64,000 nt of DNA, taken from the NCBI RefSeq assembly GCF_000379765.1, contig NZ_KB903454.1, forward strand, positions 186,001 through 250,000. The letters are read 5' to 3'. Source of the stretch: Flexithrix dorotheae DSM 6795. Lineage in GTDB: Bacteria; Bacteroidota; Bacteroidia; Cytophagales; Flammeovirgaceae. Under the pieces are notes generated by a model, which saw only the letters and a list, made by a program, of their open reading frames with translations, did no database searches and had not been told where the DNA came from. This document shows, one piece after another, positions 7,810 to 16,565 of the stretch (positions are counted from its first letter, which is position 1; each line of letters begins with the position of its first letter). A program made the position numbers and the translations under genes.

Positions 7810-9588
7810 ATGACATTGCATGAAGCTTTGGAATTGTACGAAGGAAAAGAGAATACCTCTCTCCAACAATTGGAAAGAAGGTATAAGGGTTATATTGAAG
7901 ATTATCAACAATTAGCTGCAAATGCCTCATCAGATCATTTTAAGGAGCTTTATTTAGTTGCCTTGGCCAATTACAAACAAGCCTACAAACAAATAAAGAA
8001 AAAGGAATCAAAGGAACTTGACCATAAAACCCTTGAAAAAGAAATTTCCCAAATTTTAACTTCCAATGAAAGGCTTTACAAAAAGATAGAAAAGGAAGAG
8101 ATTGATTTCACGGAGTTAGTGAAAGTAGCTGACAATGCATTTAAAAAAGGGAAATACCACACTGCCACTATACTTTATAAAAAAGCGAAAAAGATTAATC
8201 CTGAAAACCCTTATGTTACCTACAGGCTAGATGAATGTGAAGTGATCACAAAGGATTTAGAATTAATAAGAGAGGAAAAAGAAAAGGAGGAGCAGTTTCA
8301 TGATATCATCATAAATGCCGAAAGGCAACACGAATTAAAGGAAAAAGAGGATGATTTATGGGTAGAGGAAAATCTGCTGAATGGTCATTTTCAGGAGAAT
8401 AAAAATACAAGTAAACTCCCTGGAAAAGATTACTTTTTGAATTTTAATCTCAGTATTAAAAATTATAAAAAACCTAAAAAGGCAAAGAAATTTAAGCTTT
8501 CAAAAAAAATGGAAGTTGCTTTATTTGTAGGCTTTCTGGTTTTAGCTTCAATTGCCCTGCTTACTTTTAGTTTTCAGAGTGAAATTGAAAGGCAGTACAA
8601 TGCCATGTTCAAGGAGAAAATCAAACCAAAAACCTTTAGGGACTTTAAAAATGCTGCTGATGAGTTGTACGATGATGGGAATTACATCAAAGCCCTTATC
8701 GAATACAATAAAGCTATTGCCTTTCGGCCTGATAATGAAGAAATTGCAAATAAAATAAAAGTCTGTAATTTACTCATTAAACAAAGCCTAGCTACGGAAA
8801 ATGAGGCCAATATACTCAAAGGTTCAACTGAAAAAATCACGGAAAATATTGATATCCCGATGGAGGAAGAGCAAGCGAACGAGGCCATCATTGTCAACAA
8901 TCCAATTTCCATTCCAGCAGATACCAGTGCAAATTTTGAGGATAACAATACTTTAATACAGGAAGAACCCATAGAAGAAACTCAAAAAGAAATTACTAAA
9001 GAACCTGCCGTGGAAGAAGAATCCACAGAAATAATAATTGCAAAAAACATCCTTCACTCACAACCTGACAGTCTCAATGATGATCCTGTGCAAAAACTTG
9101 AGGAACAAAATCTACTGGACTCCTTAAAAAGAAGTATGGATTCGGTTCCGGAAGACATTCCCTCTATTGCTGAAATTGATCCCAAGAACCTGGACCTAAA
9201 ACTAGCAGATTTACCTGTGGAAGAGGAAGTAAAAGAGGAGCTGTCTAAAAAACTAAATGAGGAACTAGAATATTCTACCAAAACATTCCTGGCGGTGGAC
9301 AAAAGACCTCAGCCTGAGGGTGGTTATCGGGCGTTCGGGAAATTTGTAAAGGAAAATCTGAACTATCCGGAAAAAGCCAAATCAAACAATATTTCCGGAG
9401 TGGTTTATGTGCAATTTGTAGTGGATAAAAATGGAAATGTCAATAATGTAACCACCACCACAAACCTGGGTTTTGGGCTTGAGGAAGAGGCTGTCAGATT
9501 AATAAATATCTATCCTGGATGGACACCAGGTGAACTTAAAGGAAGGCAGGTCAATACGCAGACTTCCATTCCAATTTGGTTTAATTAA
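7810..9588 (+). CDS. TonB-family energy transducer with TPR units on both sides of the membrane
   Basis: 592-residue protein with a non-standard layout. Residues 1-230 lack a signal sequence, are helical and charged and contain a TPR-like unit (FKKGKYHTATILYKKAKKINP). A single membrane helix at about 234-255 (VALFVGFLVLASIALLTFSF) follows, then a second TPR-like unit (LYDDGNYIKALIEYNKAIAF), an acidic, low-complexity spacer rich in Glu (about 330-490) and a TonB C-terminal domain (about 500-592) with KSNNISGVVYVQFVVDKNG and a final IPIWFN strand. Classical TonB has a short cytoplasmic tail and a Pro-rich spacer; here the long N-terminal part should lie in the cytoplasm and the spacer is Glu-rich. 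No ExbB or ExbD gene is adjacent. Its place next to a FecI/FecR/receptor cassette suggests it serves that receptor. Confidence 0.88.
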   Translation: MTLHEALELYEGKENTSLQQLERRYKGYIEDYQQLAANASSDHFKELYLVALANYKQAYKQIKKKESKELDHKTLEKEISQILTSNERLYKKIEKEEIDFTELVKVADNAFKKGKYHTATILYKKAKKINPENPYVTYRLDECEVITKDLELIREEKEKEEQFHDIIINAERQHELKEKEDDLWVEENLLNGHFQENKNTSKLPGKDYFLNFNLSIKNYKKPKKAKKFKLSKKMEVALFVGFLVLASIALLTFSFQSEIERQYNAMFKEKIKPKTFRDFKNAADELYDDGNYIKALIEYNKAIAFRPDNEEIANKIKVCNLLIKQSLATENEANILKGSTEKITENIDIPMEEEQANEAIIVNNPISIPADTSANFEDNNTLIQEEPIEETQKEITKEPAVEEESTEIIIAKNILHSQPDSLNDDPVQKLEEQNLLDSLKRSMDSVPEDIPSIAEIDPKNLDLKLADLPVEEEVKEELSKKLNEELEYSTKTFLAVDKRPQPEGGYRAFGKFVKENLNYPEKAKSNNISGVVYVQFVVDKNGNVNNVTTTTNLGFGLEEEAVRLINIYPGWTPGELKGRQVNTQTSIPIWFN

Positions 9589-9639
9589 TAAATAATTCGT
9601 TTTATTTTTTACATTAAATCCTCAGTTTTCTATTCACAC

Positions 9640-9981
9640 TTAGGCAGGTTTTTCTTCACCTTCATCATTTACTTCTTTTAGGAGTGCAAAAACTTTTTGT
9701 AAAACTCCAATATTCCTTTCCATAATATCGTGAGCCTGTTGTTCCCGCAAAGCATGATATTCTCTTAATTTCTCGAAAGGTTCTTCCAAAAATTTGGCTG
9801 TCATCCCAGTCCGGATATCTCCTGTAAGCAAATCTATTTCACTATAAATGGCATCTGGTTTTTTGTAATTTTTCTGAAAAGCTACCTTACCGGCATTGAT
9901 ATCAAATTCTCCTACGATAGTTTGAATTTCCAGCGTTTTCAGTTTACTTGCTTCTTTTATAAAATCGTCTTTTAGGCTCAT
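9640..9981 (-). CDS. Small protein of unknown function, last gene of a three-gene cluster
   Basis: 113 residues, soluble, no signal peptide. I do not recognise a family. An N-terminal helix (about 4-17) leads into beta-like strands (LEIQTIVGEFDI, then a central region with SEIDLLTGDIRTGM), and the last 40 residues are a charged helix. The N-terminal 25 residues align without gaps to residues 15-39 of the 131-residue protein encoded at the other end of the cluster, with seven identities (K, D, L, L, T, G, I), and both proteins end in a long helix, so the two may be distant paralogues. The gene lies 37 bases downstream of the 551-residue gene and converges on the TonB gene. Confidence 0.78.
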   Translation of the reverse strand: MSLKDDFIKEASKLKTLEIQTIVGEFDINAGKVAFQKNYKKPDAIYSEIDLLTGDIRTGMTAKFLEEPFEKLREYHALREQQAHDIMERNIGVLQKVFALLKEVNDEGEEKPA

Positions 9982-10018
9982 ATAAGATGGTATTTATTGA
10001 TAATTTAAAAAATTAGGC

Positions 10019-11674
10019 TTAAACAAATTGGTATTTTTTTGTATGGCTTATTTTATTGAAAATTTCCTTTACTAAATCTTTAAATAACCAGGCTATTTTT
10101 ACCGATAATATTGACCAGCTTAGGGGATTAGATAAATTTAATGCCCAATTCATCACTTTCCCAACCAATTTCAAACTAAAATTCAAACTTTTAGCATAAT
10201 AAAGACATTTCTCAGTGTGCTCTCCAATTACCTGTGCTGAAATCCCATTGGAAAGAATAAAAACACTATCGCAGTCAATATCGAAATCAGCTATAGCCAG
10301 TTTTTTATTATTATAATCCGGTGTAATTATTCTTCTCCTTCCAAAAAGAAATTCCATTCCGTGTCGAAACATTTTAATACCTTCCCGAATTTCCTTATAT
10401 AAAGTTTTTACAAGATTTTTAATCAAATTGAAAGCCGCTTCCACCTTACTTTTTATCCAAGAAAACAGTTTATGGATTTTCTTTCCAATAGTTTTCATGA
10501 TACTTTTAGCTCCCATGTAAATTCTGAGGCCTAAATTATTGGATATCAACAACCTGTTTTTTACCTCCAAATTTATTTCATCCCAGGCCATATCCATTTT
10601 CTGTTCCAGTTCAGCCCTGTTTTTATCATCCTGTCTGGCCAGTTCATTTTCCAGCAGATAAAAGCTTTGTTCTTCCGTAGGTTCTTCTGATTCAATTTCA
10701 AGCATTTCCTGAAAAAAATACAAAATATTAAATGCCCAGTAACCTTTTCCCAAATGTGCCACAAACTCCCAAAACCGAAGATGAACTTTACCTGATTCCA
10801 CCTCAATTTTGAAAAAGTCCAGGATGCTGGCAAATGTCAGCTCCCGAATTTCACTATCCAAAGCACCGAGGTAATACCCTTTTATCCATTGATTTACCTG
10901 TAACAGACGCAATAAAAAACTATTAAATTCATCGGCTATTTGCAGATCAATCCAGGCATAATCCCGTTTCTTTTCCCTTTTGTTATAAATATCTTTTTTA
11001 AATTTTTTGAAAGCTTCAGTTTTCCGGGGAAGTACATCATCAAGTTTCTTCAAAAAGTCCTGTTTCAATTCAAAAATTTCCGCATGTCCTTTATGTTGGT
11101 ATTCAAAAAAAACTATCTTTTCTTCAAAATTTGGATTGAAATAAACCGCTTTTGATAGCCTTGAAATATCCCCAGCCATATTAATTAAATCCAGGACATT
11201 GGAAGCATTCACCCAGGAATTCAATTTCTCCAGTCCTTTTTGGGTATGGTAGGAAAATGGCTCCTCTACAGGAAAGGGAAACAAGCCCAGAATGTTAAGT
11301 CTGTAATGGATTACTCTGGTGAATATGTTTAAATCTCCAATGCCATTTTGAAGCCGAATATTAAATTCCCCATCCAGGTTAGTCAGCTGATGAATTAACT
11401 TAAGTTCAAAACCCGAAAGTGAATTAGAAAGATCAATTTCATCATCATGCCCCTCATAATAATAGTTCAAGAAGCTTCTTTGGAGACCAGCAAGGGTATA
11501 TTCCAGCCGGAATTGTTTTATTGCACTTGCAATGTTTAAATCCGCAACAGCATTTGCCTGCAAATAGCCTAATTCTATCAAAGGCTGGATCACTTCCTCT
11601 TCCCTTCCCTGTTCCAACTTCGAAAGTTTTTCCAAAGGAATTACCTTAGCAAATCCGGGAATTTCTTCAACCAT
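10019..11674 (-). CDS. 551-residue protein with peptidoglycan-binding-like repeats, function unknown
   Basis: No signal peptide is visible. Two stretches, about 27-62 (PLIELGYLQANAVADLNIAS and following) and about 115-155 (YRLNILGLFPF then TQKGLEKLNSW), have the shape of the PG_binding_1 fold, in which a repeat helix, a GY/GL turn and a second helix with conserved hydrophobic positions recur. The middle (about 160-370) is helical. Residues about 395-470 form a strongly basic, amphipathic helical region with many Lys, Ile and Phe, and residues about 505-551 are hydrophobic and could insert in a membrane. The start codon is 2 bases past the stop of the upstream 131-residue gene, so the two are co-translated. 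Peptidoglycan binding is a pattern-based guess at best; a membrane-active or envelope-associated role is possible. Confidence 0.8.
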   Translation of the reverse strand: MVEEIPGFAKVIPLEKLSKLEQGREEEVIQPLIELGYLQANAVADLNIASAIKQFRLEYTLAGLQRSFLNYYYEGHDDEIDLSNSLSGFELKLIHQLTNLDGEFNIRLQNGIGDLNIFTRVIHYRLNILGLFPFPVEEPFSYHTQKGLEKLNSWVNASNVLDLINMAGDISRLSKAVYFNPNFEEKIVFFEYQHKGHAEIFELKQDFLKKLDDVLPRKTEAFKKFKKDIYNKREKKRDYAWIDLQIADEFNSFLLRLLQVNQWIKGYYLGALDSEIRELTFASILDFFKIEVESGKVHLRFWEFVAHLGKGYWAFNILYFFQEMLEIESEEPTEEQSFYLLENELARQDDKNRAELEQKMDMAWDEINLEVKNRLLISNNLGLRIYMGAKSIMKTIGKKIHKLFSWIKSKVEAAFNLIKNLVKTLYKEIREGIKMFRHGMEFLFGRRRIITPDYNNKKLAIADFDIDCDSVFILSNGISAQVIGEHTEKCLYYAKSLNFSLKLVGKVMNWALNLSNPLSWSILSVKIAWLFKDLVKEIFNKISHTKKYQFV

Positions 11675-11676
11675 CT

Positions 11677-12072
11677 CTAAAATTTACCCTTAATCAATTC
11701 TTTTACAAGGTTTAGGAAGGCCATTCTGGATTCCTGAGAAGCCTGAACCATCGTTTTGTGCGCTTCTACTAAAACCTTATCATCCTCTGTCAAATCTTCC
11801 TTCACAAAGTTTACAGTATCGCTATCTACATCAATATATGTATAGCCCACCAGTTTAAATTTAATGTTCCCTTGTTTTTGAACATGATCCAAAATACTCT
11901 TGGTATTGAATTTTACAGGCTTTCCATCTCCGGTGGTTATCAGATCTTTCCCTTCAATTACCAAATCCCCTGTATAAGTGGATACCTGGAGGGAAGAAAG
12001 ATCTTCGATTGCTGCTGCAATCTTGTCTTTAAATTTACCAAACCCGGTATTTACCTTGTCATTGTCAGCCAT
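11677..12072 (-). CDS. Small protein of unknown function, first gene of a three-gene cluster
   Basis: 131 residues, soluble, no signal peptide. Visible layout: short helix (about 10-25), several beta-like strands (LQVSTYTGDLVIEG; IKFKLVGYTYIDVDSDTVNF) and a C-terminal helix of about 40 residues (from DDKVLVEAHKTMVQ onward). The N-terminal helix-strand unit aligns to that of the 113-residue protein of the same cluster (positions 15-39 against 4-28). It heads a likely operon, with only 2 bases before the 551-residue gene, and a bulged inverted repeat lies 27 bases upstream of its start. I cannot assign a family. Confidence 0.78.
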   Translation of the reverse strand: MADNDKVNTGFGKFKDKIAAAIEDLSSLQVSTYTGDLVIEGKDLITTGDGKPVKFNTKSILDHVQKQGNIKFKLVGYTYIDVDSDTVNFVKEDLTEDDKVLVEAHKTMVQASQESRMAFLNLVKELIKGKF

Positions 12073-12098
12073 TCTTTTAAGTTTAAAAAATTTGGAAG

Positions 12099-12158
12099 TT
12101 TAGGATAAGTGACCATAAAAAATATTACAGAAGGTCCCAATCACTTATTTATCCTAAA
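12099..12158 (-). promoter_or_regulatory. Imperfect inverted repeat upstream of the three-gene cluster
   Basis: The arm TTTAGGATAAGTGA (12099-12112) faces its complement at 12141-12158, which carries four extra bases, and an inner GACC/GGTC pair (12111-12114 and 12133-12136) adds to the fold. It lies 27 bases before the first ATG of the minus-strand cluster, where an operator or leader hairpin would be expected. No consensus promoter is seen next to it. Confidence 0.4.
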
Positions 12159-12255
12159 TATAAAAATAAAACTCAGATTATGAAGTACCCATTCTATATT
12201 TTTTAAGCCACTAATTCCTAGCATTCAGGCCATTGCAGCTTCCCAGTAGCTTTCT

Positions 12256-12477
12256 TTATTTCCTGGTGGCTATTAAAATTATAGAAGTGATCAGTAAAAC
12301 CCAGGGGGCTCCATGAAATAAAAAATCAAGCCAGTCTAAAGTAGACATTCCTACTGCACCACCTGCAATCCACCTGATTTTACCCCAAACATGGGGTTCT
12401 GGTAAAAATGGTGCAAGCCCTAAAGAAAGGCTTGCCAACAACCAGATTTTCCAGATTTTCCTGATAAACAATTCCAT
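12256..12477 (-). CDS. Small two-helix membrane protein linked to 5-oxoprolinase
   Basis: 73 residues with two hydrophobic segments (about 9-25 and 54-70) joined by a loop containing LPEPHVWGKIRWI and STLDWLDFLFHG. The start lies 11 bases after the stop of the fused 5-oxoprolinase gene on the same strand, so the two almost certainly share a transcript. I do not know the family. A role in membrane association or transport linked to oxoproline use is inference from position only. The compact spacing and ordinary composition argue that it is a real gene despite its size. Confidence 0.7.
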   Translation of the reverse strand: MELFIRKIWKIWLLASLSLGLAPFLPEPHVWGKIRWIAGGAVGMSTLDWLDFLFHGAPWVLLITSIILIATRK

Positions 12478-12488
12478 GCTGAAAATAA

Positions 12489-15400
12489 TTACGTTTTTCC
12501 ATAAGGATCCCCGTATCCTCCTCCACCAGGCGTATGGATAATCAGTTTATCCCCAGGGTTTAACTTGTGAGAATCAATTCCACCCAGTTTAATAATTTTT
12601 TTATCTATTTCCCTTTTGATAAATTGTGCTCCGGTTTCTCCAGGTTTTCCTCCTTCCAAACCATAAGGATTTTCTTCCCTATGCTGGGTTAAAACAGTAA
12701 GGTCCATAGCTGTTAAAAAGGTAATTTCCCGGGTGATGCCATTTCCACCATGCCATTTCCCAATTCCTCCGGATCCTTTTCTTATCTCAAATTTTTCCAA
12801 CCTCACAGGATACCTGAATTCTAAAATTTCCGGATCAGTAATCCTGGTGTTAGTCATATGCTGGTGCACCGCATCGACTCCATGAAATCCATTTCCGGCT
12901 CCAGTTCCTCCACAAATAGTCTCGTAATAGCCAAATTTTTCATTTCCAAAAAGGATATTATTCATAGTTCCCTGGCTACATGCAGCCATTTCCAGAGCTT
13001 TCAACAACAAATCAACCACTCTTTGGCTGGTTTCAGTATTTCCTCCTACCACAGGAGGACATTCGGCAGGATTATCAGGAAAAACAGGATTTAAAATACC
13101 TTTAGGAATATTAATTTCCACATTTTGCATAATCCCTTCATTCAATGGAATATCCTGATCTAAAAATAAGCGAAGGACATAAATCACCGCACTTCTAATA
13201 ATAGTAGGATTGGCATTCAGATTCCGCACATAATGTTCAGAAGAGCCTGAAAAATCCACCAGTAATTTATTATTTTCTCGCTTAATTTTAACTTCCAGTG
13301 GTGTTCCATCATCCAGTTTTTCCCTGGCAACATAATTTCGGTTTTCCAGGGATAAGAGTTTTTGTTCCATCAACTTTTCTGCATAATCCTTCAATTTTTG
13401 CATATAAAGCTGCACCTGACTTACCCCAAAAGACTGGCATAAAAAAAGCAATGCTTTATTCCCAGCTTCTAAGGAAGCAAGCGCAGCATTTAAATCAGCC
13501 AGGTTTTCTGATAGCAATCTGGTAGGATAAGGCCCGGAAGTTAGGATTTCCTCAATTTTCTTCCAGTCCGGCACTCCATTTTTCACCAAATAAATCGGTT
13601 TTATCACCACCCCTTCTTCTGCCAAAGACTTCGCATCGGCAGGAAAAGACCCCGGACTTTTCCCACCCAACTCAGCATGATGTGCACGGTTGGCCAGATA
13701 GCCCACCAATTGATTATCCGCTGTAAAAACTGGACAAACCAAAGTGATATCAGGAAGATGAGAACCTCCAAACCCAGGATGATTGGTAATCACTACATCT
13801 CCCCTTTCCATGGAAATATGTGCTTTCAGCATACGAACACAAATCCCAAGACTTCCTAAATGAACAGGAATATGGGGTGCATTAACCACTAAATCACCAT
13901 TTTTATCTAATAGCGCACAGGAAAAGTCAAGTCGCTCTTTAATATTAACTGAAAAGGATGTTCTCTGAAGTAATGCACCCATTTCTTCTGCAATGGCACT
14001 AAACCTATTGGTGAATAACTCCAATTGAATAGCTTCAGGTTTTTCATCCAATTTTGTCAGACTGTTCTTTTTATCCTGCTGATATTTTAGAATCGCAGTA
14101 TTATATTCATCAATATTCAGTTTCCAGCCTTCCTCAATTACAGTGGTACTATTTATACTTACCAATAATGAAGGCCCGTGAATTAAAGCACCCGGTTTTA
14201 AATCTTCCCATCTAAATACTGGTATCTCCTTCCATTTTTCGTTTATAAATGCTTTAAGGTTTCGGGAACTCTCTGGTACGTAATTTTCAACTTTAGATAG
14301 ATTTCGAGCATTCTGGACTGGCTTGGAAGATACAATTACCTTCACAGATTCAACTTCAATTACCTTTCCTTCAAGCCAGTGTCCGTAGATTTGTTGATAC
14401 TTTTTTTCAAAAAGCTTCTCCAGCGATTCCCCTTCACTGAATTCAACCTCTACCGGGCTGTCCTGTCCTTTAAATCTTAGATAAAACTGGATTAGTTTCA
14501 ATTGGGTATCCTCTTTTCGAAATCCTTCCTGAAGCAATTCATGGATAGCTTTTTCCTTTAGATTTGAAATAATGTCAGGAAGAATTGTGGTTATTTCAGG
14601 TAAAGATTTTAAAATCTGTTGAGTGGCAAATCTTTCAACCAAAGCCTGTCCCATCCCGAAAGCACTTAGCAGACCGGCATCATAAGGAATAATAATCTCA
14701 TTTATTTCTAATAATCTGGCCACTGCACAGGCATGTTGTCCACCGGCACCACCAAAAGCCAGTAAAGCATATTCTTTGGGATCATAACCTTTGGCAACCG
14801 ATATTTTTCGGATAGCTTCAGCCATTTTCTCATTGGCAATTTCAAGAAATCCGGAAAGTAATTTTTGACTGGAAACATCCTGTTCATGAAGCTCATTTAA
14901 AATATCCTGAAATGCATTTTCGGCAAATTTCCTGATTACCGGAATTCCAAAATTTTCAGGGTCCAGCCTTCCCAATAATAAATTGACATCTGTAATGGTT
15001 AAGCCTCCTCCGGCACCATAGCAGGCAGGTCCGGGACTTGCCCCTGCACTTTCAGGACCAACCGTTATTTTAAACCCATCGAAGGAACACAGGGACCCTC
15101 CACCTGCAGCCACCGTGTGAATGGCAATAGAAGGGCTTAAAAGCGTTGCATCTCCCACTTTGGATTCATATTGGTAATCGTATTCATCCGCATATCGGGC
15201 AACATCCGTACTCGTGCCTCCCATATCCAGGGTAAGGATTTTATGATACCCCGACTTTTTGGCAATTTCAGCTGCACCGACTACTCCTCCTGCAGGCCCA
15301 CTCAACAGACTATCCTTCGGACGAAAAAAATCTGCTCCAATTAACCCCCCGGCACTTGTCATTATTTTCAGACTTCCATTTCCCAATACTTTTTTTATTT

Positions 15401-16274
15401 TATTCAAATAATTATGAATTATTGGAGCCAGGTATGCATCAACCACTGCCGTTTCGGCTCTTGGCAGGATTTTAATATTAGGTGATAAATCTGCAGAAAG
15501 AGAAATAAATTCCATACCCGCATTTTCACAGGTTCTTTTTATGAGAATTTCGTGAGCCGGATTAAGGTAACTGTGCATTAAAGCAACAGCCACAGCTTCA
15601 AACCCTTTACTTTTAATTATTGAAATCGAATTTTCAAGCGCTTCTTCATCAATCTTTTTCAATACCGAGCCATTGGCATCTATCCTTTCTTCTACGGTAA
15701 AAACTTCATCATACAAAACCGGTGATTTTTGGATATTGAGTGCAAAAATATTTGGTCTGGCCTGTGTACCAATTTTCAATAAATCTTTAAAACCACTGGT
15801 AACCAGAAAGGCTACTTTAGCGCCCTTTCTTTCCAATAATGCATTTGTGCCTTTGGTAGAACCCAGTCTCATTTCCATAGAGGGGAAAGGCTTATAAAGA
15901 GGAGTTGAAGTAACTAACCTTGCCGCTAAAACAGGAGCTTCTTCATTAGCAAAAATCTCAAATTCCTTATAGTCAAAATCTTCTGTTATGGTTGAGTTTA
16001 CCTCAATTGTATTGGCCTCAAGATCTATTGATGCCACCTTGAAATGAAAATCCGTCTCACCTAATATTTTCAAATCATATCCCTCAAAAATATCTTTTTC
16101 TACGGACCAGTTAAATTGGCAACTTAGTGTAGTCGGTCCTGTTTTTTGAATAACTTTCCCCCGGAGAGCACTGCTGCTCAACACCTTAACTCTTTTTAAT
16201 TCGCCCTTTGGGGAATAAGCCAGACAATCTGTAAAAGTTCCTCCCGTATCCACCCAAATTTTCCAGTTCGACAT
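12489..16274 (-). CDS. 5-oxoprolinase / hydantoinase, HyuA-HyuB fusion
   Basis: 1261-residue ATP-dependent enzyme, the length of the single-chain eukaryotic 5-oxoprolinase. The HyuA half (about 1-700) starts with the actin-like ATPase motif DTGGTFTD (residues 9-16) and has the second phosphate motif LDMGGTSTDVA and the AAGGGS stretch. The HyuB half (about 755-1258) starts at PEAIQLELFTNRFSAIAEEM and contains GDVVITNHPGFGGSHLPD and the C-terminal GGGGYGDP motif. The expected reaction is ATP-driven opening of 5-oxo-L-proline to L-glutamate, but hydantoin or related cyclic amides are possible since the family is broad. The bacterial PxpABC oxoprolinase is unrelated to this type. A small membrane protein gene follows after 11 bases. 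Confidence 0.93.
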   Translation of the reverse strand: MSNWKIWVDTGGTFTDCLAYSPKGELKRVKVLSSSALRGKVIQKTGPTTLSCQFNWSVEKDIFEGYDLKILGETDFHFKVASIDLEANTIEVNSTITEDFDYKEFEIFANEEAPVLAARLVTSTPLYKPFPSMEMRLGSTKGTNALLERKGAKVAFLVTSGFKDLLKIGTQARPNIFALNIQKSPVLYDEVFTVEERIDANGSVLKKIDEEALENSISIIKSKGFEAVAVALMHSYLNPAHEILIKRTCENAGMEFISLSADLSPNIKILPRAETAVVDAYLAPIIHNYLNKIKKVLGNGSLKIMTSAGGLIGADFFRPKDSLLSGPAGGVVGAAEIAKKSGYHKILTLDMGGTSTDVARYADEYDYQYESKVGDATLLSPSIAIHTVAAGGGSLCSFDGFKITVGPESAGASPGPACYGAGGGLTITDVNLLLGRLDPENFGIPVIRKFAENAFQDILNELHEQDVSSQKLLSGFLEIANEKMAEAIRKISVAKGYDPKEYALLAFGGAGGQHACAVARLLEINEIIIPYDAGLLSAFGMGQALVERFATQQILKSLPEITTILPDIISNLKEKAIHELLQEGFRKEDTQLKLIQFYLRFKGQDSPVEVEFSEGESLEKLFEKKYQQIYGHWLEGKVIEVESVKVIVSSKPVQNARNLSKVENYVPESSRNLKAFINEKWKEIPVFRWEDLKPGALIHGPSLLVSINSTTVIEEGWKLNIDEYNTAILKYQQDKKNSLTKLDEKPEAIQLELFTNRFSAIAEEMGALLQRTSFSVNIKERLDFSCALLDKNGDLVVNAPHIPVHLGSLGICVRMLKAHISMERGDVVITNHPGFGGSHLPDITLVCPVFTADNQLVGYLANRAHHAELGGKSPGSFPADAKSLAEEGVVIKPIYLVKNGVPDWKKIEEILTSGPYPTRLLSENLADLNAALASLEAGNKALLFLCQSFGVSQVQLYMQKLKDYAEKLMEQKLLSLENRNYVAREKLDDGTPLEVKIKRENNKLLVDFSGSSEHYVRNLNANPTIIRSAVIYVLRLFLDQDIPLNEGIMQNVEINIPKGILNPVFPDNPAECPPVVGGNTETSQRVVDLLLKALEMAACSQGTMNNILFGNEKFGYYETICGGTGAGNGFHGVDAVHQHMTNTRITDPEILEFRYPVRLEKFEIRKGSGGIGKWHGGNGITREITFLTAMDLTVLTQHREENPYGLEGGKPGETGAQFIKREIDKKIIKLGGIDSHKLNPGDKLIIHTPGGGGYGDPYGKT

Positions 16275-16565
16275 ATTGTTTTCCTCTTGTAATCCTCAAT
16301 AATTTTTTAAAAATGGAAAATTAGTAATTATTCTCCTTTTATTAATTTCTCAACCCGGGAAGTATTCGATGGATAAAAAAATTGAGGCTTTGTGTAAAAA
16401 TGGTATTGATTAATTTTTGAACAAAACCCTTGATTCCCTGAACAAATAGTTATTTTTAGGCCAAATAATAAATCTAACAAATTGAAAATGAAACGTACTA
16501 ACAAATTGATCAGAGAAAGAGATTCACTGGGAAATTGGAAAGGAAGTTTCGAAAATTCTGAACTT

